This document shows, piece by piece, positions 18,601 to 26,751 of a stretch of 48,516 bases of DNA (the first letter of the stretch is position 1; each line of letters starts with the position of its first letter). The stretch is from the NCBI GenBank assembly GCA_031269735.1, contig JAISYS010000026.1:1-48516 (forward strand). The letters are read 5' to 3'. The DNA is from Candidatus Endomicrobiellum cubanum (lineage in GTDB: Bacteria; Elusimicrobiota; Endomicrobiia; Endomicrobiales; Endomicrobiaceae). Both the position numbers and the translations under genes were made by a program. The notes beneath the pieces are model-generated. The model saw nothing but the letters and a program-made list of their open reading frames with translations, was not told the DNA's origin and did not search any database.

Positions 18601-19166
18601 TTTTTAACATCTCTAACAATTAAATTAACGGCCTGCTTTAAATCTTTACACACAGCGAAAGGTTTTATTTTTTCCTGATTTATTTTTTGTTTTTGGTTTT
18701 TACCATGACCAGTAAGCACTAAAATACCTTTGCCACCAACATTAAAACCCAACAAATAATCTCTAATACTGTCACCAACTGTATAAGATTTTTTTAAATC
18801 TATATTAAAGTCTTTAGACCCTTGCATAACCATGCCTACTTTTGGTTTCCTACATTGGCAGTTATCTGCATCAACGTGAGGACAAAAATATATGCCGTCA
18901 ATAGACGCTCCTGCTATCTTTAAAAGAGACAAAAATTTTTTATGAATCTTATCTAAATCTTTTAATGTAAACATACCTCTTGCAATTCCTGATTGGTTTG
19001 TTACAACTATTACTTTAAAACCAGCCCTTTTAAGCTTGTTAATACTTTCTGCAGTATAAGAATAAAGTTTAACTTGACCAGGAGAGCTTAAGTAATTTTT
19101 ACTGTAGATAAGTGTGCCGTCTCTATCTAAAAAGACTGCAGGGTGTTTAATATACTGTTTTCCCAC
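18594..19166 (-). CDS. gmhB: D-glycero-D-manno-heptose 1,7-bisphosphate 7-phosphatase
   Basis: This HAD phosphatase of the ADP-heptose pathway helps supply the LPS inner core. The nucleophile motif FLDRDGTLI is at 12-20 and VVTNQSGIARG near 54. A zinc loop uses Cys95, His97, Cys103 and Cys105, typical of GmhB. GDSIRDYLLG carries the last catalytic acid. It starts at a GTG after AGGAAAA and overlaps the end of lpxK by 40 bases. The other heptose genes (gmhA, hldE) are not in the window. Confidence 0.9.
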   Translation of the reverse strand: MGKQYIKHPAVFLDRDGTLIYSKNYLSSPGQVKLYSYTAESINKLKRAGFKVIVVTNQSGIARGMFTLKDLDKIHKKFLSLLKIAGASIDGIYFCPHVDADNCQCRKPKVGMVMQGSKDFNIDLKKSYTVGDSIRDYLLGFNVGGKGILVLTGHGKNQKQKINQEKIKPFAVCKDLKQAVNLIVRDVKKC

Positions 19167-20137
19167 TGGAGTTTTCCTGTTATAAATTTAGGAGTTACTT
19201 TTAAAACTATAATTTTTCCCCTTACACTTTCATCAATATCTTTAAACTTTACAGCGTCTTTAGCTGTAACAATAAAATAAGCATTCTGGTATTTCTTAAC
19301 AATATCAGTTAAGAATTTATTATCGAAATTACTATGATCTCTTAAAACTATACTATCCTTTATTTTTAATCCAGATTTTAAAATGGAATTTTTAAATCCA
19401 TTTGTAAAACCCACAGCACTTAAGGAATATAAATTTGACTCTTTTAAATATCTAATGTCAAAAACTGTTTTTAAATCTAAATCTATATATTCAAAATTAC
19501 TATAACAAGTTACTACAGGGTCTTTCCCTGTTAAAGATAATATTTTCTTTTTAAGGTTTTCTAATTCTACATTAGTTACCATATCAGAATTTGTAAGCAC
19601 TATAATATCAGCCCTTCTTAAAGAATTTATAGGTTCTCTTAAAATTCCTGCAGGTATTAACATTCCACTGCCAAAAGGATTAAAAGTATTTACACAAACT
19701 ATATCTAAATCTCTTTTTATATTCCAATGTTGAAATCCGTCATCTAAAACATAAACATCTGTATTCAATTGGTCTGTAAATCTTCCAGCATTGGAATACC
19801 TGTCTGATCCGATAATAACACTTGCTTTGGGAACACTTTTAGCTATTAGCATCGGTTCATCGCCAGTAATAGAAACATCCATATCTATGTTGCCATTTGT
19901 TAATATCACTGCTTTTTTAGTTTTTCTTAAATATCCCCTGGTTAAAACTGTAGGACTTATCTTTTTTTTAACTAAAAGCTTTAAAAGTTCTATTACGATA
20001 GGGGTTTTTCCTGTGCCTCCAAAAGTTATATTGCCAACACTTATTACAGGTTTTTGCAACTTTTTTGGTTTAGTGAATTTTCTATCTAGCTTATATAACC
20101 CATAATAAATTAAAGATATTGGATATAAAGACTTCAT
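19127..20137 (-). CDS. lpxK: Tetraacyldisaccharide 4'-kinase
   Basis: LpxK phosphorylates the lipid A precursor disaccharide at the inner membrane. The P-loop GGTGKT is at residues 40-45 within SVGNITFGGTGKTPIV, and DDGFQHWNIKRDLDIV near 156 is diagnostic. At 336 aa the length is typical. Its ATG overlaps the TGA of the upstream glycosyltransferase (ATGA), and its 3' end overlaps gmhB, so the genes form one translational block. A hydrophobic N-terminal patch is consistent with membrane association. Confidence 0.95.
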   Translation of the reverse strand: MKSLYPISLIYYGLYKLDRKFTKPKKLQKPVISVGNITFGGTGKTPIVIELLKLLVKKKISPTVLTRGYLRKTKKAVILTNGNIDMDVSITGDEPMLIAKSVPKASVIIGSDRYSNAGRFTDQLNTDVYVLDDGFQHWNIKRDLDIVCVNTFNPFGSGMLIPAGILREPINSLRRADIIVLTNSDMVTNVELENLKKKILSLTGKDPVVTCYSNFEYIDLDLKTVFDIRYLKESNLYSLSAVGFTNGFKNSILKSGLKIKDSIVLRDHSNFDNKFLTDIVKKYQNAYFIVTAKDAVKFKDIDESVRGKIIVLKVTPKFITGKLQWENSILNTLQSF

Positions 20138-20886
20138 TTATTTTCTAACTCCCACAGTTTTACATACTTCATTAGAGTGTAAAATGAAGAGTAAAGTAAA
20201 GCAAGTACTAAACCCGTAATACCATCTAAAAAGCCTCTTTTTGATATATACATTTTAAAAAACATGAATGCAGGGTTTACTATCAAATTTACAACTTTAA
20301 ACTTCTTTCCTTTTTGGAACATTTCTTTTGAACGCAAATCACTGTAAAAGTCAGATTTATTAATAAAGCTTTTTATACTATCATAAGGATAATGTAAAAT
20401 ATCTCCTTTAAAATAAAACGGCTTACCCTTATAATCTATATCCTCATGTACCAATTGATCCTTATATATTACCTTACTCTTGTTAAACAAAATAGGATGC
20501 CTATAATCTGGATACCAGCCAGAATGCATAATCCACTTATTTATAAATCGACTTTTTCTCGGAGCAACGTAAACATCAAATTTCAGATATCCTTGAAGGG
20601 TAGACTCTATTTCTTTTTTTAATTCTTGCGATACCCTTTCATCTGCATCAAGACATATAACCCATTGATAAGTACAATGCTTTAAAGCGAAGTTTCTTTG
20701 TTTGCCAAAATACTCAAACTTATTCTGAACAACTTTACATCCAAGAGATTTGGCAATTTTAACCGTATTATCTGAGCTAAAATCGTCTATGACCACAATT
20801 TCGTCAACCCATTTAATACTTTCTATACAATCTTTGATACGTTTTTCTTCATTTTTAGTCAATATGTAGGCAGAAACTTTGTTCAT
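20134..20886 (-). CDS. WaaE/KdtX-like family 2 glycosyltransferase
   Basis: The 250-residue GT-A enzyme has AYILTKNEEKRIKDCIESIK at the start, VVIDDFSSDNT near 31 and the nucleotide-sugar DXD region CLDADERV near 79. HSGWYPDYRHPILFNKS and VHEDIDYKG are typical of the WaaE-like group acting on the LPS core. A C-terminal hydrophobic stretch may anchor it. It is coupled to lpxK by an ATGA overlap. The sugar transferred cannot be determined. Confidence 0.82.
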   Translation of the reverse strand: MNKVSAYILTKNEEKRIKDCIESIKWVDEIVVIDDFSSDNTVKIAKSLGCKVVQNKFEYFGKQRNFALKHCTYQWVICLDADERVSQELKKEIESTLQGYLKFDVYVAPRKSRFINKWIMHSGWYPDYRHPILFNKSKVIYKDQLVHEDIDYKGKPFYFKGDILHYPYDSIKSFINKSDFYSDLRSKEMFQKGKKFKVVNLIVNPAFMFFKMYISKRGFLDGITGLVLALLYSSFYTLMKYVKLWELENK

Positions 20887-20927
20887 TTTACTCTGTCCTA
20901 AAAACTGAGATTTTTAAAAAGATTTAT

Positions 20928-21090
20928 GGGTTTCTCTAAAAACCCTAATACATATAATTTACTGCAGATTTTTTGACAAAGCAAGGCAAAAAACACAGGC
21001 TTTATTGTATCCTAAGCATAAGTTTTTTAACACAGTAGTATCGCAAAAGACGCAATAAGGATATGCGTTAAGGCTTTTTAGAGAGACCCT
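20928..21090 (+). repeat. MITE-like dispersed repeat, copy C (most complete ends)
   Basis: This 163-bp copy has the clearest terminal inverted repeats. GGGTTTCTCTAAAAACCCTA on the left pairs with the complement of AAGGCTTTTTAGAGAGACCC on the right, and each is followed inward by a CATAT/GCATAT. The interior has TTTTTTGACAAAGCAAGGCA and AAGCATAAGTTTTTTAACAC. The right end overlaps the last 23 bases of the GT4 gene. No transposase is encoded, as expected for a non-autonomous element. Confidence 0.85.
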
Positions 21091-22174
21091 TATATACTTC
21101 TAAAACATTTTTTATTGTGTTATTTAAAACGAACTTTTTCTCAACAAACTTTTTACCTTCTATTCCCATTTGCTTTGCAATATGTGGGTTTAAAATAAGT
21201 TTTTTTATTGCATTGGCAACTTGAATAGAATTTTTAGGTTCCACCATAAAACCAGTAACTCCATCTACAAATGCTTCAGAATTTCCTCCAATGTTGGTAA
21301 CAATTACAGGCTTTTCTAAAGATTCTGCCTCCACAACAACGTTCGGCATACCTTCTGTATCCCAAGCAAGCAAGCAAAATATATCCATAGCCAAAATATA
21401 TTTAGGAACATCATCTTGATAACCTGTAAAACAAACTATATCATCAACATTAAGCTTTTTGGCATATGCTTGCTGTTCCTGTAAGCCTTTACCAGAGCCC
21501 ACTATTAAGTATCTTAAATCAGGAAACTCTTCTCTTAACATTTTTGCTGCTTCCATAAGATATGTTTGCCCTTTACCTTTAAAGTCTACAATTTGAGAAA
21601 CCGTACCCACAACTTTTTTATTTTCTAAAGAATATTTCTTAATAACATCACTATAATCTATATTTTTGTTAAATTTTTCAAAATTGACTCCATTATAGAC
21701 AACCATAATTTTTTTAGGATCAACTTTTTCATACTTTATTAGACCATTAGCAACCGATTGTGACACAGTTATAATAGCATCAGCAAATTTATAATGATTT
21801 TTACTTATAAAGCTATGTCTAGTATCTTGCCTTCTATGAAAAACAACTTTAATTTTATTTAAACACAAGAATTTTACTATAAGTGAAGTCCAGTAGAGTT
21901 TACCTTGATGAACATGCAGTATGTTTATATTATTTCTTTTAATAATCTTTACAAGTTTTAAAATACCACAAGGATCAAAAGAATTAACTGCTTTAAATGT
22001 TACTATCTTAATATTTCTTTTCAAAGCCTCTTTGTACATTTGACTTTCATAAGGAACAGCAACTATGTTATCGCAAACTCCTGACTTTTGTAAATTTTCA
22101 GCCAAGAGAAGTGTAGTTTTTTCTGCTCCACCAAAAGAGTAAGATGAAAAAATGTGTAAAATTTTATATCTCAT
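21068..22174 (-). CDS. Family 4 glycosyltransferase (GT-B)
   Basis: The 368-residue protein has FSSYSFGGAEKTTLLLAENL at the N-terminus and, in the C-terminal Rossmann half, VGTVSQIVDFKGKGQTYLMEA near 195. The E-x7-E donor-site pattern is in DTEGMPNVVVEAESLEKPVI near 280. This is the GT4 pattern used for LPS or surface glycans. Its final residues KGLSKKP and stop come from repeat copy C. The PIG-L gene upstream overlaps its ATG. Donor and acceptor are unknown. Confidence 0.9.
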   Translation of the reverse strand: MRYKILHIFSSYSFGGAEKTTLLLAENLQKSGVCDNIVAVPYESQMYKEALKRNIKIVTFKAVNSFDPCGILKLVKIIKRNNINILHVHQGKLYWTSLIVKFLCLNKIKVVFHRRQDTRHSFISKNHYKFADAIITVSQSVANGLIKYEKVDPKKIMVVYNGVNFEKFNKNIDYSDVIKKYSLENKKVVGTVSQIVDFKGKGQTYLMEAAKMLREEFPDLRYLIVGSGKGLQEQQAYAKKLNVDDIVCFTGYQDDVPKYILAMDIFCLLAWDTEGMPNVVVEAESLEKPVIVTNIGGNSEAFVDGVTGFMVEPKNSIQVANAIKKLILNPHIAKQMGIEGKKFVEKKFVLNNTIKNVLEVYKGLSKKP

Positions 22175-22884
22175 CTAAATACTTTACCCCACAAAGATAT
22201 ATATTCCTTGACTGTCATTTTAAGAAAAGCTTCAGCATACATCATACCTTGTTCTTTAATTTCACCCCAATATCGATTTAACCCTTGAGCAATTTTTATA
22301 TAATCTCTTGTTATAATCTGAGTTTTATAGCACTCTATTGCTTGTCTTTTAACATCCCATTCCTTACTTATATCAAATAAACAATTCGGATTAAGTGGAG
22401 ACCACACAGAATAAGCATATATCATAAAATTCAATTTTATTTTCTTCCTTAGTTCATTAATTGCCCAAGAAACAGCTATATGGTCATTATGTTTGTCAAA
22501 AAAGAAAGGTACAAAAACTGCTTCTGGCTTTACAGAATTCAAGACAAAGCCCAAATTTTCTTTAAAATCTTTATTACAATTTAGGTTACGTGAAGAAAAA
22601 TGCATATAATGATTTTTCTTAGACCCTATTATTTCTGCAGCTCTTTTAGATTCTTCCATTCTCTCTTGCGAGTCATTTGTACAAAAAACAATTTCTAAAT
22701 GCCCTCCAGATTTTACATGCTTTATCAATGTCCCAGCACACCCAACAGCTTCATCATCTTGGTGAGGAGCTATAGCTAAAACTTTATTTGCATAAATATT
22801 ATCTTCTTTTGGTATAGAATAATTTATAAGCGGTTGAATATATTCATAAAGTCTAAATAAATGTATATTTTTTAAACGTTTCAT
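22171..22884 (-). CDS. PIG-L family deacetylase
   Basis: PIG-L/LmbE enzymes remove acetyl groups from N-acetylglucosamine-like sugars using zinc. The metal motif PHQDDE is near 40-45, with the second ligand histidines in DKHNDHIAVSWA. The start was placed at the ATG seven bases after GGAG, giving 237 aa beginning MKRLKNIHLF. The frame stays open upstream to 22989, but that would cover the rpmB promoter and has no good ribosome site. Pairing with a GT4 gene suggests surface glycan or LPS modification. Confidence 0.86.
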   Translation of the reverse strand: MKRLKNIHLFRLYEYIQPLINYSIPKEDNIYANKVLAIAPHQDDEAVGCAGTLIKHVKSGGHLEIVFCTNDSQERMEESKRAAEIIGSKKNHYMHFSSRNLNCNKDFKENLGFVLNSVKPEAVFVPFFFDKHNDHIAVSWAINELRKKIKLNFMIYAYSVWSPLNPNCLFDISKEWDVKRQAIECYKTQIITRDYIKIAQGLNRYWGEIKEQGMMYAEAFLKMTVKEYISLWGKVFR

Positions 22885-22971
22885 TGTTTTCTCCAAACTT
22901 AAATGTAAATCAAATAATTTAGACTGATAGTTTATCAAATTTTTAAGACGTAACATAATGAAAATACTAAT

Positions 22972-23001
22972 TTGACTATAATTTAGCAAATTAGGTATAA
23001 T
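22972..23001 (+). promoter_or_regulatory. Strong sigma70-type promoter for rpmB
   Basis: TTGACT (22972-22977) and a perfect TATAAT (22996-23001) are separated by 18 bases, ending 36 bases before the rpmB ATG. A GGGAGG ribosome site lies between. It is the best promoter match I saw in the window and fits a lone ribosomal protein gene opposing its neighbours. Confidence 0.75.
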
Positions 23002-23037
23002 CTTAAAATATTAGTGCTATTGGGAGGAATGTAGAAA

Positions 23038-23229
23038 ATGTCTTATAAATGCGCAGTTTGTGGCAAAGGTTCATCGTCAGGTAATACTGTAAGCCACTCA
23101 AATAAAGCTTCAAAGAGACTTTTTAGACCTAATCTTCAAAGTTTAAACATTGCTGTTAACGGTAAGAAAACCCGTGAATATGTTTGTACCTCTTGTATTA
23201 AGTCAAATAAAGTAAAAAAAGCAATATAA
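23038..23229 (+). CDS. rpmB: 50S ribosomal protein L28
   Basis: This 63-residue protein of the large ribosomal subunit starts [11 protein letters not shown]. It carries the L28 pattern [16 protein letters not shown] and a zinc-ribbon pair of CxxC motifs (Cys5/Cys8 and CTSC near 50). It stands alone on the plus strand between two minus-strand genes, with its own promoter and terminator. Confidence 0.97.
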   Translation: MSYKCAVCGKGSSSGNTVSHSNKASKRLFRPNLQSLNIAVNGKKTREYVCTSCIKSNKVKKAI

Positions 23230-23233
23230 TTTT

Positions 23234-23280
23234 ATAAAACTGTACAGTCATTATTAAAAGTAATGACTGTACAGTTTTAT
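23234..23280. terminator. Bidirectional hairpin terminator between rpmB and the relA/spoT pseudogene
   Basis: There is a perfect 20-bp inverted repeat: left arm ATAAAACTGTACAGTCATTA (23234-23253), a 7-base loop, right arm 23261-23280. The arm ends are A-rich and T-rich, so RNA from either strand would form a hairpin followed by U-rich sequence. It lies five bases after the rpmB stop and touches the stop of the converging pseudogene. Confidence 0.85.
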
Positions 23281-24692
23281 TTATTCTCCCTTAAATATTT
23301 CCTTATTTTAGAACGAGCTTGAACAGTTGTTGCACATTCTAGCCAGTGAATGCTTGGTTTCATATTTTTCCTAGTTAAAATTTCACAAATATCGCCTGTA
23401 TTTAACTTTGTACTTATTGTTACCATCTTACCGTTAACTTTTGCACCAATAAAAGTATTTCCTATATCTGAGTGCACAGCATAAGCAAAATCCAGAGTTG
23501 TTGATCCACATGGAAGCTTTATTACGTTTTTTTAGGTGTAAAAACAAATATCTGTTCAAAATTACATTCTGTCTTTAACGAGTCTAAAAATTCTATAGAA
23601 TCTGTTGTTCCTTTCTGATACTCAAGAAAGTGTTTTAACCAGTCCAACCTATCCTCATCAGCAAGAACATTTCTTGTGTCTTCTTTACCTACACCTTTAT
23701 AACGCCAGTGAGCAGCAACTCCATATTCTGCTCTTTGATGCATTTCTTCAGTTCTAATTTGTGTTTCAACTATGGCATTTGTATCCGAAATAATAGTTAA
23801 GTGCAAAGATTGATACATATATTCTTTCGGAATATTTATATAATCCGTAAAAGAGCCTTCCAAAAGATTAAAATTTGAATTTATTATGCTAAGTATTTCA
23901 TAACAATGCTCTACAGTATCTGTAATAATCCTAAGACCGAACAAATCTTGAATTTCACTGAATGGTTTATTTTGCCTCTCCATCTTTTTGTATATACTAT
24001 ACAAATTTTTTGGCCTTGCTAACTCTCTATACTTTATGCCAACATTCTTTAACTTCTCCTTAATTTGTTTTTCTACTAACATAAGATTTTCTAAGTTACT
24101 CTCTGAACGTTTTTCCCACTGCGCTTTTATAAAATTATATTCTGCAGGATACAGTACCTCAAAAGACAAGTCCTCCAACTCTCCTCTCCAATTATATATA
24201 CCAAGTCTGTGAGCAAATGGAGCATATAAGGTAAGTGATTCGTGAGCAATGTGTTTTTGTAAAGGCAAAAATTTAATAGTTCTCATATTATGAAGTCTAT
24301 CTGCCAACTTAATTATTATAACCCTTACATCTTTAACAACAGCAAGTAACATTTTTCGCCAATTCTCTGCTTGCTCTGTTATAGTATCGTCAAACTGATA
24401 TTTTGAAAGTTTTGTAACCCCATTTACCAAAGAAACTATTTCCATCCCGAATTCTCTTATGAGCTCTTGCTCTGTTACTGCAGTATCTTCTAAGACATCA
24501 TGAAGTAATGCTGCAGATATAGTTGCAAAATCCATTTTTAGTTCCGCTAAGTTTTACATCACATTAATACAATGTGACATATAAGGTTCACCTGAAGCTC
24601 TACACTGGCAAGAGTGTGCAATTATAAGCCTTTTTTACAATTTCAAACTCATTTTCTGGTATGTAAGATAATATTTGTAAAATATTTTTCAT
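23277..24692 (-). pseudogene. spoT: Decayed RelA/SpoT (Rsh) (p)ppGpp synthetase/hydrolase
   Basis: Rsh makes or destroys (p)ppGpp. The remnant keeps the HD hydrolase motifs (ALLHDVLEDT, LADRLHNMRT), the synthetase region (LFGLRIITD, VETQIRTEEMHQRAEYG) and most of the TGS domain. It has at least four lesions. A frameshift lies near 24615, between KAYNC and HSCQCRASGEPY. An in-frame TAA is at 24554-24556. A one-base loss in the run of seven A (plus T, 23527-23533) separates IFVFTPKK from VIKLPCGS. The frame ends after the TGS domain, so the helical and ACT C-terminal half is absent. The start MKNILQILS at 24692 is my choice. It is almost certainly non-functional. Confidence 0.88.
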
Positions 24693-24712
24693 ATTCAGGG
24701 TATTTAAGTTTA

Positions 24713-24731
24713 GAGGTTTTAGACAGACCCT
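24713..24731. repeat. Right-end fragment of the MITE-like repeat
   Basis: AGGTTTTAGACAGACCCTT is identical to the right end of copy B. No other part of the element remains. It overlaps the 3' end of lpxB and supplies that gene's last codons and stop. The upstream side runs directly into the relA/spoT pseudogene. Confidence 0.65.
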
Positions 24732-25816
24732 TTTAAAATTATTTCTGCCACTCTTTTACTTACGCCAGGTTGGCCTAACATTTCTTTAAATAAAAGAAGT
24801 TCCTCAACTTTTGACATGTAATTTTTAGGTTCTAGTTGATTAAGTACGTAATCTGATATTTTTTTAGGATTTGCATTAAATTGAATAAACTCAGATACAA
24901 TATTTTTAGAGGATAAAATATTGACCATAGTTATATATTTTACCTTTATAACTGCTCTTAGAAAGAAATAGTTAATATAAGGCAATTTGTATATTATTGC
25001 CATAGGAATACCCATTAATGCATTTTCAAGACTTACAGTACCAGATGGACAAATAGCAAAGTCTATAAGTTTCCTTTTAGCAAAATCGTTTGAAATATCC
25101 ATTTTAATATAATCTGGCAAACTATAAGAAATATCAGAATTTACACAAAACATTATAAACTTTGCATTTATCTTCTCTTTGAGTATTTTTGCAGCTTCAA
25201 TAAGGATTGGAATGTGACGCTTAATCGCCCAACTGCGACTACCAGGAAACAAGCCTATTAAAGGAGGGTTAAGAGCACTGAACGGCTCTTTATTAAAATT
25301 GTTTTTTTGCGTTATTTTATCTATTAACGGATGACCTACAAAAACAGCATCCACTCCATTTTGTTTATACAAGGTTTCTTCAAAAGGAAAAATGACAAGC
25401 ATCTTTTTTACAGTTTCTGCAAGTTTTTTTATTCTTGAACTTCTTGACGCCCATACTTGGGGACTTATATAATAAAATACTGGAATATTTAGCTTTAGCG
25501 CAAGTTTTGCAATATGTATATGAAATCCGTAGTAGTCTACAAGTACTATTTTATTAGGTCGTTCTAAGATAAGTATAGAAACTAACTTTTTAAATAATTT
25601 TTTAAAATATAAAATTTGCTTTAACGATATAAGACCAAAAGCATTTATGTTAACTATATCCTCAATAAAGTAATCAGCCGCACATTTTAAATTATTCCCG
25701 CCCAATGCAATAACACGACAGTTTTGATTTATATCTTTGATTTTTTTTATAACATCTGCAGCACAAATATCACCAGATAAATCTCCAGCTGATATAAAAA
25801 TCTTATCATTTACCAT
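24719..25816 (-). CDS. lpxB: Lipid-A-disaccharide synthase
   Basis: LpxB (GT19) joins lipid X to UDP-diacyl-hexosamine at the membrane. Motifs are FISAGDLSGDICAADVIKKI at the N-terminus, VDYYGFHIHIAKLA near 95, YISPQVWASRSSRIKKL near 120, FVGHPLID near 160 and GLFPGSRSWAIKRHIPIL near 190. At 365 aa it is normal length. Its ATG overlaps the gnnA stop. The C-terminal KGSV and stop come from the repeat fragment, so the original tail may have been altered. The catalytic core is complete. Confidence 0.95.
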   Translation of the reverse strand: MVNDKIFISAGDLSGDICAADVIKKIKDINQNCRVIALGGNNLKCAADYFIEDIVNINAFGLISLKQILYFKKLFKKLVSILILERPNKIVLVDYYGFHIHIAKLALKLNIPVFYYISPQVWASRSSRIKKLAETVKKMLVIFPFEETLYKQNGVDAVFVGHPLIDKITQKNNFNKEPFSALNPPLIGLFPGSRSWAIKRHIPILIEAAKILKEKINAKFIMFCVNSDISYSLPDYIKMDISNDFAKRKLIDFAICPSGTVSLENALMGIPMAIIYKLPYINYFFLRAVIKVKYITMVNILSSKNIVSEFIQFNANPKKISDYVLNQLEPKNYMSKVEELLLFKEMLGQPGVSKRVAEIILKGSV

Positions 25817-26751
25817 TAAAACACCATGTTCTGTAAAATATTAAGAGCAAGTTCCACTGCATCTCTTCCCTGCTCTCCTGAAACTAATGGTTTTTTACCC
25901 TCAATTACATTCCTTAAAAAGTTATCAAGTTCGTAAAAGAGCGGCTCGTTTGAAGGTAATTTAGGTTTTTTTATATCTATGTCAAACAAAGAAGTTATTT
26001 TTTCTTTCCCTTCTTTTTTCGTATAAACTTTAAGGCTTTTGCCAGCATAGTCTATGGAAATATAACTGTCATTTTGAAAAATTCTTATTTTTCTATATTT
26101 GTCCATTGACACCCTACTTGCAGAAACATCTGCAACACAACCGTTTGCATATTTTAACCTTACCTTCGCAATATCTTCGGTTTCTGAAAAGATTTTTGCT
26201 CCATACGCTTCAACAGAAACTACTCTGTCTTTTACTAGCGAAAATAAGATATCCAGATCGTGTATCATTAAATCAAGCACTACGCCTATATGATTTGTCC
26301 TAGGATCGTAAGGGCCAAGTCTGTTAACTTCAATAAATTTAAGCTTATTTACAAATGGAGACGCTGCAATAACAGCAGGATTAAACCTTTCCACATGCCC
26401 TACTTGTAAAACTAAATTTTTAGATTTTGCTATTTCTATAAGTTCTTGAGCTTCATTGACATTTAAAGTAAAAGGCTTTTCCACAAGACAATGTATACCA
26501 CTTTCTAAAAGAGGTTTTGCAACTTGGTAATGGTACGGAGTGGGGACAGCAACCACTACAGCGTTAACTTTACCTATCAAGTCGTAAAAGTCTGTCAAAT
26601 ATTTTGTCTTGTTTGCTTTTGCAATTTTTTCAGCTCTTTTTGAGTCTGAATCAACAACAAACTCTAGTACAGAATTCTTATGTTGCCCTAAAATTCTTGC
26701 ATGGTGCTGCCCCAAAGAGCCTACACCTATAACAGCTGTTTTTATACTCAT
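25816..26751 (-). CDS. gnnA: Gfo/Idh/MocA-family dehydrogenase, probable UDP-GlcNAc 3-dehydrogenase
   Basis: This NAD-dependent oxidoreductase of 311 aa has a Rossmann motif GVGSLGQHHA (9-18), the EKPF motif near 92, and the lipid-A-cluster signature QVGHVERFNP near 115. In Acidithiobacillus and Leptospira, GnnA oxidises the 3-OH of UDP-GlcNAc and GnnB aminates it to UDP-GlcNAc3N. The order lpxA-lpxI-gnnB-gnnA-lpxB supports that role. The ATG overlaps the gnnB stop. Similar oxidoreductases occur in lpx clusters lacking gnnB; the adjacent aminotransferase makes the GnnA call stronger here. Confidence 0.82.
   Translation of the reverse strand: MSIKTAVIGVGSLGQHHARILGQHKNSVLEFVVDSDSKRAEKIAKANKTKYLTDFYDLIGKVNAVVVAVPTPYHYQVAKPLLESGIHCLVEKPFTLNVNEAQELIEIAKSKNLVLQVGHVERFNPAVIAASPFVNKLKFIEVNRLGPYDPRTNHIGVVLDLMIHDLDILFSLVKDRVVSVEAYGAKIFSETEDIAKVRLKYANGCVADVSASRVSMDKYRKIRIFQNDSYISIDYAGKSLKVYTKKEGKEKITSLFDIDIKKPKLPSNEPLFYELDNFLRNVIEGKKPLVSGEQGRDAVELALNILQNMVF

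Noticed and set aside
22885-22989. Longer N-terminus for the PIG-L deacetylase starting at 22989
   Set aside because: It would overlap the rpmB promoter and lacks a ribosome site; an ATG with GGAG at the right distance lies at 22884.
23520-23540. Programmed frameshift in relA/spoT at the A7 run
   Set aside because: The same gene also has an internal TAA, another frameshift near its start and no C-terminal half, so recoding at one site could not restore it.
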